A stretch of DNA of 64,000 bases. Source: Podarcis raffonei. Its lineage: Eukaryota > Chordata > Lepidosauria > Squamata > Lacertidae. This document shows positions 12,001 to 23,294 of this stretch, piece by piece (the stretch's first letter is position 1; each line of letters opens with the position of its first letter). The stretch spans positions 101,284,534 to 101,348,533 of the forward strand of contig NC_070606.1 in assembly GCF_027172205.1 (NCBI RefSeq), written 5' to 3'. The position numbers and the translations under genes were made by a program. The notes under the pieces are model-generated. The model was not told the origin of the DNA. It saw only the letters and a program-made list of their open reading frames with translations, and ran no database searches.

Positions 12001-13412
12001 CCAACTATCGCCCAGTCTCAAATCTTCCATTCTTGGGCAAGGTGATTGAGCGAGTGGTTGCTGAACAACTCCAGGCACGCCTGGAAGAAGCGGACCATTT
12101 GGATCCCTTCCAGTCGGGATTCAGGCCTCATCATGGGACTGAAACTGCCTTGGTCGCACTGGTTGATGATCTCTGGCAGGCTAGGGACAAAGGTGAGAGC
12201 TGTTTCCTAGTTCTGCTGGATCTCTCAGCGGCGTTTGATACCATCGACCATAACATCCTTCTGGACCGTCTTGAGGGGCTGGGAGCTGGGGGCACTGTCA
12301 TACAGTGGTTCCGCTCCATCCTCCTGGGCCGTGTTCAGAAAGTGGTGGGGGGGGATGAGTGTTCAGACCCCTGGGCTCTCACTTGTGGGGTGCCTCAGGG
12401 TTCTGTCCTCTCCCCCATGCTTTTCAACATTTACATGCAGCCGCTGGGAGAGATCATCAGGAGGTTTGGGCTGGGTGTTCATCAGTATGCGGATGATACC
12501 CAGCTCTGCCTCTCCTTTAAATCAGAACCAGTGAGGGCGGTGAAGGTCCTGTGTGAGTGTCTGGAGGCGGTTGGAGGATGGATGGCGGCTAACAGATTGA
12601 GGTTGAATCCTGACAAGACAGAAATACTGTTTTGGGGGGACAGGGGGCGGGTGGATGTGGAGGACTCCCTGGTCCTGAATGTGGTAACTGTGCCCCTGAA
12701 GGACCAGGTGCGCAGCCTGGGAGTCATTTTGGACTCACAGCTGTCCATGGAGGCACAGGTCAAATCTGTGTCCAGGGCAGCTGTTTACCAGCTCCATCTG
12801 GTACGTAGGCTGAGACCCTATCTGCCTGCGGACTGTCTCGCCAGAGTGGTGCATGCTCTGGTTATCTCCCGCTTGGACTACTGCAATGCGCTCTATGTGG
12901 GGCTACCTTTGAAGGTGACTCAGAAACTACAACTAATCCAGAATGCGGCAGCTAGACTGGTGACTGGGAGCGGCCGCCGAGACCATATAACACCGGTCTT
13001 GAAAGACCTACATTGGCTCCCAGTATGTTTCCGAGCACAATTCAAAGTGTTGGTGTTGACCTTTAAAGCCCTAAACGGCCTCGGTCCAGTATATCTGAAG
13101 GAGCGTCTCCTCCCCCATCGTTCTGCCCGGACACTGAGGTCCAGCTCCGAGGGCCTTCTGGCGGTTCCCTCACTGCGAGAAGCCAAGTTACAGGGAACCA
13201 GGCAGAGGGCCTTCTTGGTAGTGGCGCCCGCCCTGTGGAACACCCTGCCATCAGATGTCAAAGCGATAAACATCTACCTGACATTCAGAAGACATCTGAA
13301 GGCAGCCCTGTTCAGGGAAGTTTTTAATATGTGACATTTTAGTGTATTTTTCATCTTTGTTGGAAGCCGCCCAGAGTGGCTGGGGAGGCCCAGCCAGATG
13401 GGCGGGGTACAA

Positions 13413-13462
<50 letters not shown>

Positions 13463-16400
13463 CTATTCCAAACCCTGTTCAGCTAAGTCATGTGACCCAG
13501 GGCCCAGTCCCCCAAAACTTCTGCTCACACGCACAGCTCAGCTGGCAGCAGCCCCTCCCAGAGTCTCCCGAATGGAGTTTGGAAAAGGGTAACTTTTGCC
13601 GGCAAGGCTTCTGTGTCCTGGGCAGCTGTCTACCAGCTCCATCTGGTACGCAGGCTGAGACCCTATCTGCCTGCAGACTGTCTTGCCAGAGTGGTGCATG
13701 CTCTAGTTATCTCCCACTTGGACTACTGCTCTACGTGGGACTCCCTTTGAAGGTGACCCAGAAACTACAACTAATCCAGAATGCAGCAGCTGGACTGGTG
13801 ACTGGGAGCGGCCGCCGAGACCACACACCACCGCTCTTGAAAGACCTACATTGGCTCCCAGTATGTATCTGGGCACAATTCAAAGTGTTGGTGCTGACCT
13901 TTAAAGCCCTAAACGGCCTCGGTCCAGTATATCTGAAGGAGCGTCTCCACCCCCATCGTTCTGCCCGGACACTGAGGTCCAGCTCCAAGGGCCTTCTGGC
14001 GGTTCCCTCCCTGCAAGAAGCCAAGTTACAGGGAACCAGGCAGAGGGCCTTCTCAGTGGTGGCGCCCGCCCTGTGGAACGCCCTCCCACCAGATAAAGAG
14101 ATAAACAACTACCGGACTTTTAGACGACATCTGAAGGCAGCCCTGTTTAGGGAAGCTTTTAATGTTTAACAGACTAATGTATTTTAATATTGTGTTGGAA
14201 GCTACCCAGAGTGCCTGGGGAAGCCCAGCCAGATGGGTGGGGTATAAATAACAAATTGTTGTTGCTGTTGTTACTGTTATTCCTGTTGTCAGGACCCCTC
14301 TGCCTGCAGCTCTTGCATTCCATCCCAAAGCGCTTGCACTCTGCTTCCAAGCAGAGGCCCCCAACCTTTCTGTGTGTTTCACTTCTCCTTCCAGAGGGCT
14401 ATTTCATCTACCAAGAAGCCAGCAACCTCCTTCCCTTTGACACCACCATCCTTGAGAGCCAGGAGCTTGTGGTCTCCAGGGAAATATGCATCGATTTCTG
14501 GTATCACATGTCCGGCTCAGAGGATTCAAACGAGCTGAAAGTTGTCATCTTGACTGATGAGGACGAATTCATGTTGTGGCATCGAAAGGGGGCTCAGAGC
14601 TCGGACTGGCTGCATGGGTCCACATCTGTGCATTTCTTGAGAGAGAGGGACATCAAGGTATGACATATGAAAGCACTCTGTGCTGTATACATGACTGGGG
14701 AGCGTGAAGAGAACGAAGAAAGCAGAATGATGCTTGCATGTTCATCAACTACATTAATTTAGGGTTACCAGACGTCCCCGGTTTCCGGGGACAGTCCCCA
14801 GATTTGCAAATCAGTCCCTGGACAAATTCCATCCCCGGAATGTCCCCAGATTTGCAAATCTGTTCCCGGGAAATGTGGCAGCGGCAGCCTCAGCAGCCCG
14901 GAGCCAGCCTGGTAGTGCAGTGTTGGGATACTGCCAGGGAGATAAAGTCCATCTGAGCCCCCAAGCTCGGTGCCGGACTTCAAAGAGCTCATCCGTAGTC
15001 ACGCAGTATCAGCAATTTAGCGACACAAAGCCTCAGGCTTGTGCACACTCTATCAGCAGAATTCACACAGCAAAAGTTGCACAGCAGGACAGCATATTTA
15101 CAGTTTATTCAGCGTAGGTCAGAACAAAAGAAGACATGACCGTCTGCTCCGACTGCTCAGGCAAAAAACGAAAACGAAAGGAACAGACAACAGAAACATC
15201 CTGTGAGACAGGAAAATACGCAGGCTGTGACACAAACATCCTGCTCCCTTTTAAGGTGGAACGGAAATATCCTAACATGCAGTTGGCTCTGGCTGGCTTC
15301 AGGAGCTGCTCACTGCTGTGGCGCCCACCATGTTGCCTCGCTGAAAGTCCCCATATAATGTGTTGCTCACAAGACACATCATATGGGGACTTCCGGAGAG
15401 GAAAAAGACTACGGCAGTGAGCAGCTCCTGAAGCCAGCCAGAGCCAACTGCACGACCAGGCTGGCTCCGGGCTGCTGACTGCCTCTGCCACTGCCAAAGG
15501 GGACCTGGGGACGTCCGGCGGTACAGATCTCCTGCCCCCTGCCCCCTTTGTTTTGACTGACCGGGGGAGGCTCAGGAGTTGCGGGCGGGCATTGCCCAGT
15601 TTTTTTAAAACTCTGCGCATTTATGTTTCACAGGGTGGGAAAGAGGGGCTTTGCACCTTGCCTGGCAGAGAAACCGTGTGCCTTGCACCCCTCCTGGGCA
15701 ATGGCCACCCGCCCACAACTCCTGAGCCTCCCTGATGTGTCAAAACAAAGGGGGAAGGAGATTGGGGAAGGCTCGGGAGTCATGGGTGGGCGGTGCGCCG
15801 TTGCCCAGTTTTTAAAAAACTCTGTGTATTTATGTTTCACAAGGTGCAAAAGAAGGGCTTTGCACCTTTATACAATATGCATGTGTGCTTGGGCCCAGGG
15901 TCTTTTAATAATAATAATAATAATAAATTTTATTTATATCCCGCCCTCCCCAGCCGAAGCCGGGCTCAGAGCGGCTAACATCAAATGTATAACACATTAA
16001 CATAAAATCAGACAATCAATTAAAATACATCCTCAAATCAGATCAGGATCAGAATAAAATCCAATCAGATGGCAACCCGCAGATTAGGGTTGGGAACCTT
16101 AAATACTCACCAGGCCCAACTGTTTGTGCTGAACTTATATGGGCCTGTGAGAAAAAATGGGAGGCCACTTTTGCCTCAACACCCCCACTGCTGACTCCCT
16201 GTTGCTACTCAGCTTCAAAAAAAAAAAAAAAAAAAGTGTCCCCGGATTCATTGAAAAAAAATTGGTAACCATACATTAATTGCCTTTTTCTGTAGTGATA
16301 TAGAACAGGGTTGAGCAATGTGGGGTTCTCCTAGGCAGAAGAGAATGCTGCACTAGATGAGCACCTTCTGGGCCTGATCCAGGAAGACCCTTCTTGCGTT

Positions 16401-19400
16401 CCCAAGCTAGATCAGGAGCAACTCGTAGATATTTGTGTGGGATTGAGGTAGATTGGCAAGAACCTCTGTCTCCGTATTGGCAGAACAACAGCAACAACAA
16501 AATAACCATCTTTCCTTAAATTACATGGCAGAAATTATTTATTTGGACAATTTATATATACCACTTATATTTAAACAAAGTGTAAGTTTTCAATGTATCC
16601 CAGATAAACAGCAAATAAAAAATCTCCCAGAGAGTTTCCACATTCTGCAAAGCATCAATTTACATACTGCTAGAAAAATCAGATACAAAGTTGCAAGAAC
16701 AGTAATCCCCCAAACAAAATAAAAATCAGGAAATAAAATATTGCAATTGAAAATCAGCTAAAAAGAATTCCACATTTTTAAATAGCATGACTGACAATTA
16801 GACAAAGAAAACAATAGAATGGTTGAATCGTAGTTGGACGGTTCCCTGAGGTCCTCTAGTCCAACCCCCTGCAAGGCAGGAATCTCAGCTCAAGCATCCC
16901 TGACAGTGACCACCCAATCTCTGCTTAAAAACCTCCAAGCAAGGAGAGTCCACCACTTTCCGATGAAATTTCTTCCACTGCTGAGCAGCCCTTCCTGTCA
17001 TAAAGTTCTTCCTGATGTTTAATCAGAATCTCCTCTCTTGTAACCTGAAGCCTTGGGTTCGAGTCCTGCCCAGTCACAGCTGACTCTCTGGGCAAGACCA
17101 ATATAAAGTAAGCAGCACATAAGCGGCACACAGAATGCTATCAAACCATTCTGCGTTCTAAATCTTATATTAATAATCCAAAAATTGAGAGAGCTTCATG
17201 GGCAAAACAGGTGACAAACGCCGGCACCCTGTCTAACTCTTGGGCATAACATCGCTGACACTTCGTTTGAACAAACTCACCTTTGTTGGTATCTACAGGA
17301 GCCTGGCTAAAGGAACTTTAAAGACTGAATCTTCCTTTTGGACACAATTTGAATGAGTTTTCTGCTTGTGGCTTCTGTAGTAGATCTTGTACAGAGCTGC
17401 TTATGTGCTGCTTACTTTATACTGGTCTACTACGAGAATTGGCAGCATAGGTTCATTTCTTCAGACTCTCTGGGCAAGGCTGCTTTGTCTGACTGGGGAC
17501 TGGGCTGTCTTGCTTTAATTCCCCTTCACAAGGTGGCCTTTGTGGCGATCCGAGGGTTGACGGAAGACGGCGACACAGCGCTGGACAACGTGGCTGTCAG
17601 GAGTGGGCTTTGCGGTAAGCAAGCTTTCCCTCTGGGTTTCAATCTTAACTGGAAGAGGAATAATTTCGTGACGTTTGCCTCACAGCAAGGAGTTGGTGCT
17701 GAGCGCTGGGCTTGTGATACCCACAGAAAGGTCAGGGCCCTGTTTTTGCAAAACAGCAGCAGGAGATCAAAGTGCCCTGATTATATCAGGACATTCCTGG
17801 AAGTTATTCTCATGAAAAATAAATCCCTTTCAGGAGAACGAAGGGTTCCTCTCCCTATGCCTTTGTGGATCGACTATAGCAGGATAAAGGGGGATTTGGA
17901 GGAAATGAGTAGCCAGTCCTGTGGCACCACCAGCACTCAAATTTAGGGGAAGTAAAAGCTCAGTACAGTGATACCTTGGTTCTCAAACTTAATCCGTTCC
18001 GGAAGTTCGTTCCAAAACCAAAGCATTCCAAAACCAAGGCACACTGCTTTCCCATAGAAAGGAATACAAAACGGATGAAGATTTTTAAAAACAACCCCTA
18101 AAACAGCAATTTAACATGAATTTTACTATCTAACAAGACCATTGATCCCTAAAATAAAATCAATGTACTGTACGATAAAATAAATAAGACAGTATTGTTG
18201 ATGATAAAAAATAATTTTTTTTTCTTACCTGCACTGCATTGTTTGAATGGGGGGCTTTTATCCATTTCTGCAGTCACACAATCAATCAATCAGTAGCTGA
18301 ACTGGGTTCCACACAGTCACAAAAACAAATGAACCGAGAAAGCCTCAAAAACAAAAACGCAACATAAGTAGCAAAAACAAAAGTGCCAAACTTAATCCAT
18401 TCCGGAAGTCCGTTTGGCTTCCGAAATGTTTGAAAACCAGGGCGCAGCTTCTGATTAGTGCAGGCGCCCCAGAAACAATAAGCCAACAGCCACATCATAT
18501 GTTTGGCTTCTGAAAGACGTTGGAATACCAGAACACTTACTTCCGGGTTTTCAGCATTTGAGAACCAAGGTACCACTGTATTCCAAATACATTTGTAAAG
18601 GTGTTTGAGGAAACTGAATTCACATATTGGTTACAGCAGAGCATGCAGCCAGTTCCTGGGACAGCTGCAGCCACACCTTAATGCAACAAGATATCCCTTG
18701 GCTTTTTACAAATTAGCCTCTAGTACAGGCTAATTTGGGACGCGGGTGGCGCTGTGGGTAAAACCTCAGCGCCTGGAACTTGCCGATCGCATGGTCGGCG
18801 GTTCGAATCCCCGCGGCGGGGTGAGCTCCCGTCTTTCGGTCCCAGCTCCTGCCCACCTAGCAGTTCGGAAGCACCCTTAAGTGCAAGTAGATAAATAGGT
18901 ACCGCTTTATAGCGGGAAGGTAAACGGCGTTTCCGTGTGCTGCTCTGGTGCTGGTTCGCCAGAGCAGCTTCGTCACGCTGGCCACGTGACCCGGAAGTGT
19001 CTGCGGACAGCGCTGGCTCCCGGCCTCTTAAGTGAGATGAGCGCACAACCCTAGAGTCTGTCAAGACTGGCCCGTATGGGCAGGGGTACCTTTACCTTTA
19101 CCTTTACAGGCTAATTTAGGGACGCGGGTGGCACTGTAGTCTAAACCACAGAGCCTAGGACTTGTCGATCAGAAGGTCGGCGGTTCAAATCCCCACGACA
19201 GGGTGAGCTTCCGTTGTTCAGTCCCTGCTCCTGCCAACCTAGCCGTTCGAAAGCACATCAAAGTGCAAGTAGATAAACAGGTACCGCTCCGGCAGGAAGG
19301 TAAACGGCATTTCCGTGCACTGCTCTGGTTCGCCAGAAGCAGCTTAGTCCTGCTGGACACATGACCCAGAAGCTGTACACCGGCTCTCTCGGCCAGTAAA

Positions 19401-22400
19401 GCGAGATGAGCTCTGCAACCCCAGAGTCGTCCGTGACTGGATGGGGTCTCTTTACCTTTACCTTACAGGCTAATTTAAAGCTAATCCACTTACAGCTGCT
19501 CAAGTCTATCTCAACTAGGGATGTAAGAAGGCAGCAGTTTCCATCCCATTTTGGGTTTATTGTGAAATTATTCCACTACAGTTTAGCTTGTTCCTCTCAC
19601 TCTCTGCTATGGTTGAAACATATGTAATTATTTCTGTAATCAGTTACATGATTTATGTTATTGATTACATTATTTACATTTCAAGGGAATGGGAACATCA
19701 GAAGCAACATGGAAAATCATGTGATTATTTGCATAATGTTTGCCAACTGAAAAAAGAACCATAGCAAACACAGTATCCACTTGGGTGATTTCTGTTCCTG
19801 ACCTTGAGTGATCATGCAAAGCGCAGAAATTTCTGCTGGCATTTCCATTTCCAAGAGAATTCTCCAAAATCTGCCACCTCAGCTCACCTGTGACTTTGCA
19901 AATACCCAAATACCCACATCTCTTTTGACCCATTTTCACATGGGCCTTAAGTCAGTTTGTAACTTCTGGGTCATAGCCTGGGACTCTATGAAAGAAGATG
20001 ATGGACATAATAATTGGCAAATCATCTTGACCTGGTCAGTTTCTTCAACTCTCAGTACATAATAATTTTCTTTATTCCTCCAGATGTCTCCAGTTCTACG
20101 ACTCCTCCTACAACAATCCCAGAAACAAGTGAGCCAGAAATTTGGGGGAAATGTGGACAATTATTGATTCAAAGATGGTCAGAGGGAACAGGCCGGAATC
20201 CTAGATTAACTAGTTAATGGCTATGAAGCTGATTTGATGGTCCTGTGACCACCACACTCCACTTTGAACCTAACCAGCCTCAAAGGCCTGCTTTGAGGAT
20301 GGAATGAATGGAGGGTTGAAGAAACCTGGACAAAACAACGGAAATGAAACAAAGATCTGGAGTGCCAGAGACCGAGGAACTGGGTGTTAGTACAACAGGG
20401 GATGAGTTAAGACAGGGGCCAACTAACTTTTTCAGCAGGGGGCCAGTCCACTGTCCCTCACACCTTGTGGGGGGCTGGACTATATGGGGGGCCTTAGTTT
20501 GCCTACCCATGTCTTTAGTTTAGGAACTATTAAAAGAAAACCTTTACAGAAAGTTAAGATCAGGGGTCAGCAAGCTTTTTCAGCAGGGGGCCGGTCCACT
20601 GTCCATCAGACCCTGTGGGGGGCTGGACTATATTTTGAAGGGGGGGAAATGAACGAATTCCTATGCCCCACAAATAACCCAGAGATGCATTTTAAATCAA
20701 AGCACACATTCTACTCATGTAAAAACACGCTGATTCCCGGACCGTCCGCGGGTTGGATTGAGAAGGCGATTGGGCCGGATCTGGCCCCCGGGCTTAGGTT
20801 GCCTACCCATGAGTTAAGAGAACAATGCAACAGCGAGATTGCCTTTTGCTTGCTTCCCAGTTTGTCAGATCCTTCTGTTCAGTGTGATTCCTCCTGTTAC
20901 ATTGCTGTGGCCTTTCCATTAACAATAAGTTAAGAGACCTACAGCAGGTAGCGAGCGGGGACTTATCACCTGGTGACCACATACCCCTCATCTGTCCCAT
21001 GTTTTCATGGCAGAGCACGGCGGCCATTTGGGGTGCCGTGCTCTCGTGTGATTTGGGGCTGCATTCTTGCCACCCCAAAGGACTTTTCCAGAGCTGTGGT
21101 CTTATGAAGCACCATGCCTTTAGAAAAGCACTTTCCAGGACTGTGATCTCATGTGGGTCATGTGACTTGGAAGATGGCGTCCCGGTTTTTCCCCTGTGTT
21201 GCTTTGGAGTGAGCCTATCTGAACCCATCTTGGGAACAGAGTCCATCTACCCCAGTATTGTCTGCACTGACTGACAGCAGCTCTCCAGGATTTCAGGCAG
21301 GGGACTCATCCAACCCTACTTGGAGATGCTGGGGATTGATGCTGAGATCTCCTGCACTCAGCGCTCTGCCACTGAGCGACGGCCATTCAGTATCACACAT
21401 CAGTTGAGGTTTTGGAAATGCACAAATTGAAGCGATCAATTAATCAGTAGGAAAGCGGGTGACTGGTGAGCTCAAAGACACATCCTTAAGTTGACCCTGT
21501 CCTTCATTCTTCAGCTCCTCTCTTCACCACCCCACTCTGGACAGCCATGCCAACTCAGGCACCAGGTATGTGGACACGATGGGAACCTAGAGACTGAGCC
21601 CATGGCGGGGAGCACTAAGAGGGAAGCAGCGCTCTGCCCTGGTAGAAACCCCACATCTCCCCTACTTGTCTTGCTCAGGGATGGACCACCTGGTCCCTTA
21701 GAAGATGGCAATCTTCCTTGCCTGGCTGGCTCTAACAGGGAGCAGCTCCCTCCTCCCAGCTGGGTCCATGCAGGGAGGGGGACAAGGGACCATCAGCTGG
21801 AGGGGAGAGAGAAGGGGGCAGCTGCACAGAATGAAGTGGGCTTCCCTCCAGAGTTTCCATCGGGGAACCCACCAGCATCCAGTGGAACAGAAGTGGCCAC
21901 CTGGTTGCAGGAAGAGGACCACATAAACTGCATTTGGTCCACTTCACCCAGCAATTCCACTTGCCCCCCTTTACCCAGCAATTCCACCCTTCCCCAGTCC
22001 GATGAGACTGGGCCTTCCATGGATGCACATGAACCCTTCTCTTTCTTGCTTCGCCAGATCCCTGGGTTCACTGCAATTTCTCTTGCTCCTTTGATGTGGA
22101 CTTCTGCTCCTGGAGGCAGCTGCCCTCAGACACATTTGACTGGAAGCGGCACAAAGGCCCCACGCCCTCAACAGACACTGGACCGCCCTATGACCACACT
22201 TCAAGAGGTGAGGGGCAGAGCGTCGCCACTGCAGGAAGCCTTCCAGAGAGCCATTTGCTCCTGACATTCTAAAAGAAATGTGAGACCTCCCCAAAGACAG
22301 CTGGAGGCAGAATGTTTTCGATGCTTGAGGTTTGCTGTGTTATTATTATGTTGGAAGCCACCCAGAGAGGCTGGGGCAATGGAGGCAGATGGGCAGAGTA

Positions 22401-22404
22401 TCAA

Positions 22405-22452
<48 letters not shown>

Positions 22453-23248
22453 TTAGACTTCTTAGATTGCAGCAGCGGCAGCCCTGGAATCTGGGCACCT
22501 TATTCAACATACAGTGCTGGCAAACTGCTAGACGAGGGTGCAATTCCCTGCTGCACTAGAGCAGGAATGTCCAACAGGTTAATCGCGATCTACTGGTAGA
22601 TCCCTGGGAGGTTTTGGTCGATTGCAGTCGATCCCTTTCCTTAGCGTTTGCAAAATAGAATCTGGCCCTGCCCCCTCGCCCCGCCCCCCATTGTTTAACG
22701 ATCTGCAGAACAGAAGATGGAGTTTACTGAGTGAGGCTGCTTGTTTCCCCAGCATTCTGTGGGTGGATGGCTGTTCCTCTTCCTCCCCCAAAATCCCCCT
22801 CAAACGGGGCTGTCCTCCTCCCAAAAAGTAGCTCAACATCTGAAATATACTCGGAGTCCTGCAGTGATTTCATGCTCTCTATTGCAGCTTGTAAAACAGT
22901 AATTGAATTTCCCCCAAAACCTTAGGCTCCAGTATACCTGAAGGAGCGTCTCCACCCCCATCGTTCTACACTGAGGTCCAGCTCCGAGGGCCTTCTGGCG
23001 GTTCCCTCACTGCGAGAAGTGAGGTTACAGGGAACCAGGCAGAGGGCCTTCTCGGTAGTGGCGCCTTCCCTGTGGAACGCCCTCCCACCAGATGTCAAAG
23101 AGAACAACAACTACCAGGCTTTTAGAAGACATCTGAAGGCAGCACTGTTTAGGGAAGCTTTTAATGTTTGATGTATTTTAATATTCTTTTGGAAGCCACC
23201 CAGAGTGGCTGGGGAAACCCAGCCAGATGGGTGGGGTATAAATAATAA

Positions 23249-23294
<46 letters not shown>

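Noticed and set aside
11703-13334. 543-codon frame as a host gene
   Set aside because: It is an L2 reverse transcriptase, with several other copies in the window.
18778-18820. tRNA gene suggested by GGTTCGAATCC box B
   Set aside because: The match is the tRNA-derived head of a Sauria SINE; no full cloverleaf. The same applies to the other SINE copies.
20803-21246. 147-codon - strand frame repeated at 29554-29997
   Set aside because: Its apparent conservation is only due to the recent tandem duplication; no domain, no splice or expression hint.
22312-22599. Frames with long Tyr, Asn, Ile or Leu runs
   Set aside because: They are readings of (TTA)n microsatellites at L2 tails.
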